NCBI GenBank assembly: GCA_037103525.1
Contig: JAZKLR010000109.1
Coordinates: forward strand, 1,302,001 to 1,366,000
Length of the DNA stretch: 64,000 nucleotides
Source of the DNA: Ganaspis brasiliensis
Lineage: Eukaryota; Arthropoda; Insecta; Hymenoptera; Figitidae
Direction of reading: 5' to 3'
The position numbers and the translations under genes were made by a program. The notes below the pieces were generated by a model. It saw only the letters and a list, made by a program, of their open reading frames with translations, was not told the DNA's origin and did no database searches. The first letter of the stretch is position 1. The number at the start of each line of letters is the position of its first letter. Positions 32,302 to 43,770 of this stretch are shown piece by piece.

Positions 32302-32940
32302 AACTTGTAAAATTTAATCATTTCTGAGAAGTTGATCTTTTTTCGTATCTTGTTGAGGTAAGATTTCTGTTTAATGTAAAATTTTGATAATATTTAAAAA
32401 CTTCAGTGCATACGGTTGGGTTTTCGTAAAATCCAGTGGAAAGTGAAAATCAAGTTATTTTGTGATTTTGACCACGTTGTGCCATTCGAAATAGCATCTG
32501 GCATCAATAGTATTAAACTACACATGATTGCAATAGTTCATGCATGTCTGTTACACAAAAAAATGGGGGGTGATTGTGATTCTGCGTAAAAAAATCTACA
32601 ATCACCTCCTACTTTTTTGTAACAGACATGAACAAAACTTTGCAAGCCTGTGCTATTAATTGGTTTTATCCAATTAATTCAATACTTATCGTCTATAGGT
32701 TCCGATCGAGTATAGGTACCGTCAAGAAACATTAAGAAAAAGCATAATAAAAATTTTTTTTACTTTATTTTTGTTTGACAGTCAATATTGTAGAATCTAT
32801 CAAATGTGTTTTTTTTCGCTATTTTAAATTTTCCTAAGTCAGTGTTGAATGTTTTACGTTGATATTTTGTCAATTATTCTCGTGATGACAAAAGATTACG
32901 CTAGTACACATAACGAAAATCGTAGTAAACTATTTATATT
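32302..32940. other. No gene; small hairpin at 32543-32630
   Basis: AT-rich. Contains an 88-bp hairpin with exact 12-bp ends CATGTCTGTTAC (32543-32554) and the complement at 32619-32630. Subterminal arms GGTGATTGT also pair. Confidence 0.5.
32543..32630. mobile_element. 88-bp hairpin MITE
   Basis: Exact 12-bp terminal pairing plus an imperfect internal stem through AAAAAAATGGGGGGTGATTG. It is too small to code. Confidence 0.5.
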
Positions 32941-32946
32941 TTTTTT

Positions 32947-33147
32947 TGCAAACGGAAAGGTTGCAATTGTAGTAACAAAATTACAAAAACAACTAATGGT
33001 GGAAAACTAGAAACTTTGGTTAACGTTGTTTTTAACTGCAATGCCGATGACCAATGGTTACTAAACGGAATTTGTAGTGCGTGCCTAAATAAATTATATA
33101 AATCAAAAAAGACCCAGAAAAAATTATTAGAACCACTAAATCAATAG
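32947..33147 (+). pseudogene. Candidate cysteine-rich N-terminal exon of the transposase gene
   Basis: A 66-codon open stretch to TAG at 33145. It begins CKRKGCNCSNKITKTT and ends near NGICSACLNKLYKSKK, i.e. two cysteine clusters separated by about 45 residues, as in zinc-binding N-termini of DNA transposases. It lies 1.4 kb upstream of the next exon. Linkage to that gene is inferred only from strand and order. Confidence 0.3.
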
Positions 33148-34560
33148 TCTTTTAAATATAAAAATATTAACACAAGGTTATCGAATCAATTATGTGAATG
33201 TTTAATTCGCCAAATAGCACAGAAAATTCTTGGTATTTTTTCAGTGAGTAAAACTCCAGAACATAAGGGTATCGCCGCTATACAATGATTCAAAATAAAT
33301 CTAAAGATATATTAATTGATATAATAAGCTTCTTTTTGAAAAATAAATGTATTTTATATAATTTAAATTATATAACTTGATGTAGGTAAATGTGTTGCTA
33401 AAGGACCCTATAGAAAATTTTACAGATGAACGCTGTGATAATTGTTTTTAAATAAAAAGTAAAGGTACATCCCATAAAAGTAATAGTTTAACTCGCCTTA
33501 ATAATTTAAAAACATTCATATTAGAATTCACTTTATAAGTTTAGAACTACGTTGTTGCATCTAATTTAAAAGGAAAATTGGGTGATCCTAATAAAACAAC
33601 GAATGCTTACAGTTTTTCACTATCACTTAATTAACTTAAAACATTGTCTTAGAACCTCAAATTGCCAGACTTATGGTGAGTTAGAAGTTGGGCCCCATCT
33701 TATCAAAGTATTTTGCGGCTGTAGGGTGTTTATTATCGTGGTTCTAGGTCGAGCCTGTCTCGTTTGGTTTCATTAGGTAATTCGTGCATGTGGCGCTATC
33801 TATCATGGCTATGACTTTAATTTTATCTTGGCTCAATGTGAAAACTGGGTTGACAGCCGAAATATTCGAATCAGCTAATCGAATAACCAATCAATATTTT
33901 AAAAAGTGTAAGTTTATGTGATGCTGTGTAATTGCAATATCATAGGTTAGTGGCATGTAATAAAATGAATAAAGAGAACAGTACAAAACATGTAAGAAGG
34001 TATCGTTTCATTCATTCATTATATAGTTGATTTTATTTCCAAATGTGTCCCGATTAATCTTAAAAAAAAACTATTTAGAGATAAATATTGCCAATATCCT
34101 TAATTAAAATTTAGCGTTTATTTAGTACTATAAAACAAAAATAAAGTCATTTGGCTAAACCAAATTAATGTAAACTCTAAAATAATTTCATCTCCAAAGT
34201 CTTTTTATAATATCTCTAACATGACTCCTATCATTTTATTAAATTTTTGAATGTTTTTTTTTTGTATTCTTCTTAATTTTTGAAAATTAATTATAGAAAT
34301 GTTAATGTCTCTCGTATTTCTATTTGAATGTTTAAAGTTTTTATCTTGCAGCTTCCTAGATAATAAAAGTTTTAAAGTTTTTGGTCCTGATTTAGGTTAG
34401 AATTGGTTTGCGATGTATAGTCATATTTTAACATACTACAAATATTCTAAACATATTTTCAATACATGTTAAACGAAAATTAAGAATTTCACGTTTATTT
34501 TTCTTCTATTTCAATTACCGTTTTTTCGTTATTATTAAAGCTAATTCAGGTATTGTTTTA
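33148..34560. other. AT-rich, probable intron/relic of the transposase gene
   Basis: Isolated coding-like pieces (for example a short frame with SLTRLNNLKTFILEF near 33488-33532) are separated by stops. Nothing firm. Confidence 0.3.
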
Positions 34561-34730
34561 GAAGCGTCGACATCTGCAGCTAGAGATGAAGCGGCAAACG
34601 TTCTGGAAACTGCAAATAACATCAATGGAAGGGAAGTAGAAAATAACCAAGGAATAGATCAAGAAATACATGTGAATATTGTTGAGAACGAGATTTTAAT
34701 GAATCAAAGAGAAGATAATGAAGACTCTGG
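34561..34730 (+). pseudogene. Transposase exon, Ala/Asn/Glu-rich
   Basis: Flanked by a good acceptor (34551-34560) and donor (34731). Encodes EASTSAARDEAANVLETANN and a Glu/Asn-rich remainder ending NEDSG. It is out of reach of any simple open frame but joins the next exon at 34814. Confidence 0.5.
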
Positions 34731-36631
34731 TAAGAAATGTTTTATGTAAATGAAAAAAATAATAGTACATTATATAAATATTGGTGTAACGAAATTTATT
34801 TTTATACATTTAGAATCTGAAGAATCAATCACTTCTACTAGCTCTGATCGTGACGATGACGGCTTTGACAATCGTATCGTAAAAGTAGTTCAAGATGAAC
34901 CAGATGAAGTAAAGCAATTACATATTTGAGCCGTTACAAGTGGCATGAAGCAGGTACATATTAATGAAATGTTGAAGATTTTGAGAGTAAGGCTTCTTCC
35001 AGAATTACCAAAATCTGCTAAAACATTCCTAGGAACTGGTAGTGGCAAATACAATATTCAAGAAATGCAAGATGCTGATGGATCAATAGGAGAATTTGTC
35101 TATTTGGGAATAAAAAAGGGTCTCAGGGAGTGTGTCAATATAAATGTACACTGTAAAAGCACAATCTTTTTAGAATTTAATATCGATGGGATTAGTTTAA
35201 CTAAGTCTGGAGTAAAAGGATTTTGGGTGATTTCTGCAAAGATTTATTATCAGGCTGATATCTATAAACCTTTCGTTGTTGTGATTTACGCTGGAAATTC
35301 AAAACCAGCGAGTATCCAGAATTTTTTAATTGATTTAATTCTAGAAATTAATGAGCTCCAACTGAAAGGTATATTAATTTTGAACAAACGTTTTAATGTG
35401 AGAATACATTGTTTTATTTGCGACACACCTGCTAGGGCTTATGTAAAATATATTAAAGGATATGTAGGTTATTATGCTTGTGAGAGATGCACAATAAAAG
35501 GTATTAAGATAGAGAACGTTACCCAATATCCAGAAATAAATTGTGAAGAAAGAACTGACAGATCTTTTCGAATGCGTAGTCAACATCATAACGGAGTAAG
35601 TCCTCTTTTGCAAATTCGTCAACGACTGAACATGATATTCGGTTTTGTTCTAGACTTCATGCATTTGTTCTGTTTAGGAGTAATGAGACGACTACTATTT
35701 TCTTGGTTTATTGTAACAGGGCGTGCAAAAGTTGGTATAAGATTTAAAGATAAAGTTAGTAGAAGACTACAAATGATTCGAAGTTGTGTACCATGTGAAT
35801 TTCAAAGGAAACCTAGAAATTTAAGATTTTTAGAAAGATTTAAGGCAACTGAATTCAGGTTTTTCTTATTGTACTGTGGACCAGTTGTTTTACAAGATAT
35901 CTTGACCACAGATCGAATGAAATTTTTTTTGTTATTACATGTTACTTGTCGAATTTTATGTAATGACAAACTTCTTGGAGAATACCAGGAACATGCAAAA
36001 GTATACTTGAAACGATTTTTTGTTAGTTTAATGTTTTTGTATTCTAAAATGCGAGTCATGAACATGCACCGCGTTATACATGCTGCTGATGATGTAGCAA
36101 TGGGTTGCAATTTTAGTTAAATCAGTGCATTTCCCTTTGGACATTTGTTGGGAAAATTAACAGGCCTTATTCGTACACTACACCGTCGTGTAGCTCAAGT
36201 TTGTTGAAGACTTTATGAATTAAGTCAAATTGATCGCCCAATGACAACAATACCATTTCGTATTCAGATAATAAAATTGGGATCAAAATGAAATTTTAAA
36301 ACTAAAATATAAGGAATTCACATTGACAACAGAAAAATCAAAGAACTTCTTAATGCTTCAGAATAAAACTCTTTTGCAAATAATTCGAATTACTCGTACA
36401 CCAGAAAGTATTGAAGTACAAGGAAATCCGTGGAAAATAAAGAAATCCTTTTTTTTGTACCCTACGGCTTCAGCAAATTTGTGTATGTGTCAGCTTCGTA
36501 ACAAAGAAGAAGAAACAATTGTTCAATATGACCTGGACTTTGTTAAATTTAAGATGATAAAACTGAGTTTTAATTTGAAAAACGGAGGAGTGAGACGAAC
36601 TTATGTAATGCCTCTTTTACATCATTTGTAA
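34561..36631 (+). pseudogene. CACTA (EnSpm)-like transposase, decayed
   Basis: Exon 34561-34730 (acceptor TGTTTTAG, donor CTG|GTAAGA) and exon 34814 onward encode an acidic Ser/Glu-rich lead, then the transposase core. A single TGA (34927-34929) in LHI*AVTSGMKQVH breaks the join to the long open part 34945-36120 (391 residues). Core motifs are FNIDGISLTKSG...FWVIS, CFICDTPARAYVK, YYACERCTIKG (zinc-ribbon-like), and SPLLQIRQRLNMIFGFVLDF followed by MHLFCLGVMRRLL. After TAA at 36118 the same frame continues (ISAFPFGHLLGKLTGL) with more stops, and 36323-36631 in another frame gives the C-terminus (PESIEVQGNPWKIKKSFF). Animal CACTA/EnSpm transposases share the LDxMHLxCLGVMR block. The first half is intact enough to suggest recent loss. 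Confidence 0.65.
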
Positions 36632-36774
36632 ATGTAAGATTTATACAAAGATAAGGGCAGAAAATCTTAAATTTATATATTATATTGTGTTACTGTAATA
36701 AACTGTAAAGAATAAATACATTTTTCTTAAATATATTTGTAGTGCCTTCGAATATGCAAATTAATTATTTTATT
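36632..36774 (+). terminator. Downstream flank with polyadenylation signals
   Basis: AATAAA-type words at about 36697-36718 follow the last transposase block by 70 bp. This is consistent with the end of that transcript. Confidence 0.35.
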
Positions 36775-37193
36775 GCTTCCTCATAGAGGAAGCTTTGTGA
36801 TCGTTAAGATTTTCGATTTTCCAAAAAAAGTCTAAATCAACTTATTTTCACAAGAACGCTTCAACCGATTCCAATAAAATTTGGATGACTTATTAAGCTC
36901 ATAAATATATAAATATGGACACAAGGATTTTTGAAAATACTCAACCAAATTTTTTTGAGCACCTTTTTCATTGAACAAAATTTTTCATGCTAAAAATACA
37001 ACTTAATGAATACAAATATCATATTCCTTATCTCAAAACGAATTGATTGACCTATATAAAGTTTATAATTGATCAAGAATTCGTAAAATAATTCATGTTT
37101 TTACATTTTTTTGCATTTAAAATTCTTCGTTTTTTAATAACTTCCCCAATTAAATTATATATTATTAATTTTTTGCTTCCTCTATGAGAAAGC
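36775..37193. mobile_element. Element bounded by GCTTCCTC palindromes (copy 1)
   Basis: Starts with the palindrome GCTTCCTCATAGAGGAAGC (36775-36793) and ends with GCTTCCTCTATGAGAAAGC (37175-37193). Between lies non-coding DNA containing TTCAACCGATTCCAATAAAA and CCTATATAAAGTTTATAATT. A reverse-complement relative fills 62262-62645. Confidence 0.65.
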
Positions 37194-38398
37194 AAATGAT
37201 TTTGCTTACTTGTTTATATTATTATTATTATTATTATATAATAGTTAAACCTACAAATATGGATTCGAAAGGACCGATAAAATTTTCCGATATAAGTGGA
37301 AATCCGATTTATCCGGGTAAAAATACATAATATATAAATTCAAGGAATTGTCAAAAATATCTGATATAATCGTGAATCTCATCTATGCGGATCCGATATA
37401 CGTGGGCTCTACTGTGTCAAACTGTACATAAAAAGTAATTAAATTTTACAATATGTATATATTCTTTTTTCAAAATATTTGAAATTTTTAGGGCTCCGTA
37501 CACCTTCGGTGTTCGGTGGAGCCTTTATAGCGCGACTCTTGCGTCTATATTTTATTCTTTTTTAAATAAAAAAATGATATTAACCCTTAATAATGTTGTT
37601 AGAACAATATCAAATCTAGACAAAAACAAAAGTATACGTATTATAGTACATTTTTTCTCAACAACTAATAAATACAAATTGAATTTTAGTTTCTTATTCG
37701 TATAAAGCGCGCTTTATATCGCAAGCCTATGAAACATCGAATCGCATGCACATGAATTTTACTTTTCCAACGCGGCGCGAAATAACTAATCACCAAGGGC
37801 CAGCGAAAGTGAGAAGAAATCTCTCTTGTTTAGTTTCATCGTAGTGTTAGCATCAGTAATCGAAGAAAATCCGATTTCTTTTTTTAAATCCAGTCGAAAA
37901 CAGTTCTACCACTTCGTAAAATCATAATATTATATTTAATTAATAAGGTAAGTTGTGTGAATATTTTAATTAATGTATATAAATTAAGTTTATCTTTTCA
38001 AGTAGTTTAGCACACTAAAATTTGTGAGGTTATCTTGTATAGCTACTCTTATTGTACGCGTTAAAACCCTTATATTCACTTCATTTTTCAAGTTTTCAAT
38101 TAAATAAACATGTAAATCTCAAGCAAATACAACTGTTTAATAAACATACTGTAGCTGGAGATGTTTAAATTAAGTTACTTGCGATCAAAAGGGTTTACGC
38201 GAAGATAGAAAAAATCTCGCGTGAACCTGCGTGAACCCTTTTGATCGCCGTCAGTTTAATTCCATTTATTAATTTTTGTTGAATAAATTATCTATATTTC
38301 TTTGTCATACTTTTACTTTTTATGTAAAAAATGTTTTTCAAGATGAAGGTTAAATATTTTTTTTTAAATGTTATATTTTTTTGTAGGTGAAGATAAAA
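37194..38398. other. Region between the two transposon-type genes; promoter/5' UTR candidate
   Basis: Contains a (TTA)n tract (37211-37235) and a CTCCGTACACC/GGTGGAGCC repeat end (about 37493-37532) related to 41398. Next is a GC-richer stretch (37690-37810), then a possible 5' UTR exon ending at the strong donor AAG|GTAAGT near 37949. A 68-bp hairpin (38181-38248) lies in the presumed intron. Confidence 0.4.
38181..38248. mobile_element. 68-bp hairpin with GCGATCAAAAGGGTT ends
   Basis: Exact 15-bp inverted ends GCGATCAAAAGGGTT and the complement, followed by GCG-containing inner arms (TTACGCGA / TCGCGTGAA). A miniature element or a regulatory hairpin. Confidence 0.5.
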
Positions 38399-38651
38399 AT
38401 GGAAAATTTAAAATTGTATCCATTTCATGTGGTAGAGTTTATTTTCAGAGGCAGGAAAAACTCAAGGTGCTTGGACATTGTTTTCGTCGAATGGACAAGA
38501 TATGACGTGGAAAAGAAGAAATTCATGGCCAAATATATTCCTGCACCATACACAGAAATAACAAAAGCTGTTTTTCAAATGATGGTGAAAGGAAAACTTG
38601 AAGTTCCCGATCATTGGCCAGAGCATCATGTTAGATTGGTTGGTCAATCAC
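38399..38651 (+). pseudogene. DUF4806 gene, first coding exon
   Basis: The acceptor TTTTTTGTAG ends at 38386, ATG is at 38399, and the donor CAC|GTAAGT lies at 38651/38652, ending in phase 1. It encodes 84 residues, MENLKLYPFHVVEFIF to GQS, with aromatic/basic composition. No stops. Confidence 0.6.
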
Positions 38652-38951
38652 GTAAGTAAAAAAATTGTACATAATTGAAGGATTTAAAAGTGTTCGTCAT
38701 TTTTTTCAGTTAAAAGAAATTAATAGTATAAATCATTTTGGTTAAGGTATTAGTCGCGTGACGGACAGCTGAAAATTAAATCTTTTTTAAAATATTTTTC
38801 ACGAAGTAAATATCCAATAATTATTTAGTATGTCTATAATTTAGTGTTGCTTAGTATCTTCTCTAAAGAATAAACTTAGTTTCTATTCTTATTTGTTAAT
38901 ATAAATATTGAATATATAGTAATAATTAACTTACTTTTTCTTACACTCTCA

Positions 38952-39219
38952 CACGTAAAAAAATGCTGGAATAGAATCTACTTCAGGAAACTAGTAGTCA
39001 AAATACTCCAGGCTGTGGGGACAGTAGCCACAACTGAAGTGAATATAGCTACAGTTATGAGAAACCTAAGTTGCGTGAGTATGCGCAATAGCGCTCTACT
39101 CAGCTGACAATCGACATTGTGTTAACCTTAACTCCTGGCTGCAGCTGTCCTATATATTACTATTTTTTGTGATTCCCATTACTCCAGTTGAAGTAAGTTG
39201 AACTCCAGTTTTTTACGTG
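38952..39219. mobile_element. MITE in DUF4806 intron
   Basis: Ends CACGTAAAAAAATGCTGGA (38952-38970) and the inverted copy ACTCCAGTTTTTTACGTG (39202-39219) enclose about 268 bp with ACTCCAG/CTGGAG words. No coding capacity. The left end resembles the ACGTAAAAAA termini of some insect MITEs. Confidence 0.65.
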
Positions 39220-39690
39220 CACTCGTGTTTTTTGTAATGTTGCAATTTTAGTTAATATTAGCTTATTTTATTAACAAAAAGGTTATCTACAACTTCACCA
39301 TGTTTAATTTTAAAATTGTTATTAAAGTTTCTGTTTATATCAACATATATAGTTCGTGAAAAATACTTTAAGAAAGCATCAATTTTTGGCTGGCAGGCAC
39401 ACGACTAAAATTTTTAGTTCAGATATTTTTAAATTAAGAATTCTTTGTTAACAAAATTCTTTTCTTAAATTTTTGACAGTGACAGATTGATTTGTAAAGT
39501 TTAATTTACGTTCAGATTTACTTTTTTATAAAATCTGTTAATCTATTTTTGAAAAATTTATTGTCAAGTACACGTATTCAATTTTTTTTGTTTTGTCATG
39601 GAATAAAACATTGAGCACAACTAAGACTTCAAATTAATTAAAAAAATTATAAATGTGTGAAACTAGTAAAATATTGTTTTAATTGGACAG

Positions 39691-39918
39691 TAACATACGA
39701 AGAAGCTGAAGAAAAATTAGTAACCTTGAATTCAAAAGACGTGACCTACAGCAGTGAATCAGATTTCAATTCCACCGACAAAGCTGAATGGGTAAAGAAA
39801 TTAATGAAGGAAAAAATTAACTCCGTCAATCTACATGACCTGATGGAAGTACCAAATTTTAAAGATTCAATTGAGAAAAAACTAGTTTTCAACACTCAAG
39901 AAGCACCTCTTTCCAATG
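39691..39918 (+). pseudogene. DUF4806 gene, second coding exon
   Basis: Acceptor GGACAG, donor ATG|GTAAGG, 228 bp. It completes the codon split after exon 1 and encodes TYEEAEEKLVTLNSKDVTYS and a hydrophilic remainder ending APLSN. No stops. Confidence 0.6.
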
Positions 39919-40031
39919 GTAAGGTATCCTTTTGCATATTTTTCAAACGTACACATAATATAAAAATTTTTTATTTATTTATTTACTAAATCATTGTTTT
40001 ATATAAGGGTCATTCTCTGAGAAAGTAATAG

Positions 40032-40179
40032 TGACCCGTTCACGATTTTTTTATTGGATAATAGTTGACTCTCGTGTGATTTAATTGAAGATTGTTGAAT
40101 TTTATCGTATAGCTCTTGAAGTTTTAAATAAATTAAATTAATTTTACTTTCTTTTAATAGAAACATCGTGAACGGGTCA
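40032..40179. mobile_element. 148-bp element with TGACCCGTTCACGAT ends
   Basis: Exact 15-bp inverted ends TGACCCGTTCACGAT (40032-40046) and complement (40165-40179), inside a DUF4806 intron. AT-rich interior. No clear target duplication. Confidence 0.65.
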
Positions 40180-40347
40180 TTTGTACATTCCCAGGAAATG
40201 ACACATAAATATTAGTAAATATAAATTAAATGCAAATTACATATTAAGTATAAATTCAAATATAAATTATAAATGAAGATTGAAAATATAAACAAGTATA
40301 AATTAAAATATATATATATATTCATTTAATATTTACTAATTTTTCAG

Positions 40348-40392
40348 CTAAAGTAGCTGAAAATTGACATACTAGTGAATCGGAAAAAAGCG
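40348..40392 (+). pseudogene. DUF4806 gene, 45-bp exon with stop
   Basis: The acceptor TTTTTCAG and donor GCG|GTAAAT preserve phase on both sides. The frame reads AKVAEN*HTSESEKS, so a TGA interrupts an otherwise good exon. This could alternatively be intron sequence that looks like an exon by chance. Confidence 0.4.
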
Positions 40393-40654
40393 GTAAATAT
40401 TAAAACTCTTTTTATGTTCGTTTCAAAAGTAAGAATTAATTTTTTGGGGGTTTTGGGGGTAAATATTGAAATATGATAGTAGTTTCATATTAAACTAGTG
40501 TAGTTTTAATGGAATAAAATCTTTTTAAAACATTCTAAGTATGCGATTATTTCTTTGCAGGTAGAACGGTTTTTAATAGAAAGCCTTATAAATATGCATG
40601 TGTTAAAAATTTTTTAATTTGTACAAAGTTTTATATTGTATTTTATTTTTTTAG

Positions 40655-40750
40655 ATTACCAGTCTGAGTCAATTCCTGATGTCTCTAAAGAAGTAAAAAA
40701 GTCTGCAACAAAAAATATTCAGCCTTCAAAAAGAAAAAGATCTTTAAAAA
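40655..40750 (+). pseudogene. DUF4806 gene, linker exon with nuclear-signal-like cluster
   Basis: Acceptor TTTTTTTAG, donor AAA|GTAACT. Encodes DYQSESIPDVSKEVKKSATK and PSKRKRSLK. Both phases fit. Confidence 0.5.
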
Positions 40751-40969
40751 GTAACTTCATTTTATTGAATTATGATATTTATTCCCATTCACAAATTTTC
40801 ATTGATATACATGTAAAATTGTTTACAATTTTGCAGAATTATGATTAAAAAAAAAAGCGTTTGTCATCTGATATTTTTGATAATTGTAAGTAACTTTTGC
40901 TGAATATTATTTTTTTTAATTGGTACTATTAATAATACTAAAAAATAAACTTAATTAATTGAATTACAG

Positions 40970-41109
40970 CATACAAGATGAGTTAATGCAAGTGGTCGAT
41001 GACTTTTTTTCTGAAAATTCTGATCTTATAGCAGATAATGTCAAAAAAACAAAATCGAACGCGGAATCGATTTTAGCACGCTCAAGGCCATCAACAAGCA
41101 CTGGAAAGT
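40970..41109 (+). pseudogene. DUF4806 gene, linker exon
   Basis: The acceptor AATTACAG ends at 40969 and the donor AGT|GTAACT lies at 41109/41110. Encodes IQDELMQVVDDFFSENSDLI and a Ser-rich tail. Its entry phase does not match the preceding uncertain exon, so an indel or a missed exon lies between. Confidence 0.45.
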
Positions 41110-41252
41110 GTAACTACTAGAATTAATTAAATATTATAAATATGTTTTTTTAAACAATTAAAATTTAACATACTCAGATTAAAATTGTACTTCTTTTTTT
41201 TGATTTTTCACAAAACTTTTAATTAATAATATCAATTATTTATTATTTACAG

Positions 41253-41378
41253 CAGGAAACGATTTTTTTAATGATGTCAGGGATCATTCTTCAAAACAAA
41301 ATGACAAAACATCTAAAAGTATTACAACTTCTTTATCCCCAAAATCTGTCGCTCCAAATCCCAAAAGTTCAAATACAG
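41253..41378 (+). pseudogene. DUF4806 gene, Ser/Pro-rich exon
   Basis: Acceptor TATTTACAG, donor ACAG|GTGAGG. Encodes SGNDFFNDVRDHSSKQNDKT and a SerPro-rich end. Phases match both neighbours. Confidence 0.5.
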
Positions 41379-41397
41379 GTGAGGAAATTGTTATTTT

Positions 41398-42985
41398 TAA
41401 GGTTCCGTACACCACAAGTGTACGCACGGAACCCTATTGGCAAGACTTTGTCGAAAATCGTATCCCCCCCCCCCTAGCCGCCAAACTATTTGGCTTAGAA
41501 AGTTCAAATTTGGCCCACATATGTATTTTCACGTGTAGATGAAAGGAAAATTATAGAGAACATGATTTTAGGGGTTGAACATAGCGTTGTCAAGAAAATA
41601 ACAAGATTTTTGAGAAATTTTAATATTTTTTGGCTGAAATCTCTTGCCTTTTCTTTTGCAGCGCTATCACCACAACGGTCCCTATATTTTTTTTGTAATC
41701 TACATATGACACTATATTTTTTTACCAACTTTGAACTCTTTAAGTCAAATAGTTTGGCAGGTAAGGGGGGGATAAAGTCATTCTTTAGCAAAAATTCGTT
41801 TAATTTGTATCATTCTTGCCCTCCATCTGCCAAACTATTGTACTTTGAGTTCTAAAATTTGGTACACATGTGTAGTTTGATGTGTAGATTACAGAAAAAC
41901 TATAAAAAAACCTTGTTGCAGGCTGTTATCATAGCGTTTTTGAGCTAAAAAAAAAAGATTTTTTTTAAAAAATGTTAAAAAATGGTTGTATCCTCCACTG
42001 ATCTTCCAAACTATTGGACTTAGAGAGTTCAAATTTGGTACATAAATGTATTTTCACGTATAGATTACAGGAAAATTATAGAGAACATGATTGTATGTGT
42101 TGAACATAACGTTGTCAAGGAAATAACAATATTTTTGAGCATTTTTTTAACATATGGGCCATAATTTAGTGTTATAACTTTGACAGTGCTATAATCATCA
42201 CTTTCTCTATAATTTCCCTGTAATTTACACTTAAATCTACATATGTGTACCAAATTTCAGAATCCTAAGTCAAATAGTTTGGAAGATAAGGGGGGGGGGG
42301 GATACGGTCATTTTTTTTAGCAAAAATGCATTAAAAGTGTACAATGCCACCTCCATATCTGCCAAACTATTGTACTTAGAGTGATGAAATTTGGTATACA
42401 TATGTAGTTTGCCATATAGATTTCAGAAAAACTATAGAGAACTTTGTTGCAGATCCTTATCATAGTGTTTTTAAGCAAAAACCAACGATTTAAAAAAAAT
42501 GCTTAAAAATTACCGTATCCCCCCTCCCATAACTTCCAAAAAATTTGACTTAGAGAGTTCAAATTTGGTACACAAATGTATTTTCACGTGTAGATTACAG
42601 AAAAATGGTAGAGAACATGATTGTAGAAGTTGATCATAGCGTTGTTAAGGAAATAAAATGAATTTTGAGTATTTTTTATGGATATTTGCTAAAATCTCTG
42701 GGTTTTTCGTTAAAAATGCAATCACGTTCTCTATAATTTTTATGTTATTTACACCTGACAATACATTCCTGTACAAAATTTGAACTCTCTAAGTAAAATA
42801 TTTTGGAAGAGTAAAATATTTTGGAAGATTGGGGGGGATATTATATTATATAAGATTATATTATATGTAATATGTATAATATATTTATATATTATATATT
42901 TAATAGTATCAAATATATTAAAAATTATTTTGTTTTGTGAATGGAACCCTCGATTTTAGTGCGAGTGTAACTCGAACTTGCCCGA
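41398..42985. mobile_element. Intron insertion made of alternating-orientation repeats
   Basis: Begins GGTTCCGTACACCACAAGTG and ends GGAACCCTCGATTTTAGTGC. Inside, a unit with CCAAACTATTTGGCTTAGAAAGTTCAAATTTGG, GTATTTTCACGTGTAGAT, and AATTATAGAGAACATGATT recurs about every 250-500 bp (41485, 42003, 42531). Related words also occur inverted (around 41700, 42180-42260, 42730-42800), each with a G-run and GATA. No coding capacity. GGTTCCGTAC ends are frequent in insect non-autonomous elements. Confidence 0.65.
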
Positions 42986-43173
42986 TTTTTTTTTAAATTT
43001 ATTAATGATCATAGATGTGCGAAACAAGAATTTTAGACATCGAATTGAATCTAATCAAAAATTTTCGTATGAAGTTCTATTCGAAATCGTTTTGAATGAA
43101 TTTAGGTGTTTAATTTTTTCATAAATATAGCTCTTTATTATATTATATTATAAGTTAATAATTCCGTTTTAAG

Positions 43174-43412
43174 GTTCATTATCATCAAATGATATTTCGC
43201 GGGATATTCAGCGCATAAAATCTGACATTAAGAAAATAAAAGATAATCAGGCAACTATAATAACGATGCTTGAAAATTGCATCGAGTACAAAGAAGGTTT
43301 AAAAATTAGCTTCGCAGAAAAATTCAATCTCAACATACCACTGAAGCATGTCACTGATTAAACAGAATTAGAAAAACTGTTAAAACCAGATGAAGACTGC
43401 TGCAAGAGTTTC
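43174..43412 (+). pseudogene. DUF4806 gene, domain exon with TAA
   Basis: Acceptor GTTTTAAG, donor TTC|GTAAGT. Encodes ISRDIQRIKSDIKKIKDNQ (coiled-coil-like) then FAEKFNLNIPLKHVTD, followed by the stop TAA at 43359 and TELEKLLKPDEDCCKSF. The frame before and after the stop is the same, so this is a point mutation. Confidence 0.6.
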
Positions 43413-43508
43413 GTAAGTTTTTTTCATTATCGATCATTTAAAATATATATTTTAATATGTAAATAACTGAAACTTTATCAAATTATGAATACATATGTTT
43501 ACTTATAG

Positions 43509-43677
43509 AAAACTTCGCTATGCCTGCTGTTTGACAAAGATAATATCATAAGAAAATCTTTAACAAACACGGTTAAAAAGTTTATGGTCAGAGAATTGGT
43601 AATGATGTTTACTGCGACAAAAAAAATAACAGGAAAACTACTTTTTAAAGAATATCACATGTGTTCATGCATAGTAG
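43509..43677 (+). pseudogene. DUF4806 gene, domain exon
   Basis: Acceptor TTATAG, donor TAG|GTAAGT. Encodes KTSLCLLFDKDNIIRKSLTN, then VKKFMVRELV and ITGKLLFKEYHMCSCIV. No stop. Confidence 0.6.
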
Positions 43678-43770
43678 GTAAGTAAACTGCACTAAATGTA
43701 TTCATGCACTTTTTTAATAGACTTAGGTTAATTGAATCGAATTACATTTTTAACTTTTTTTTTGTGACAG

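Noticed and set aside
38952..39219. 8-bp target duplication around the CACGTAAAA MITE
   Set aside because: CACTC occurs on both sides but not directly adjacent to both ends, so a duplication cannot be claimed.
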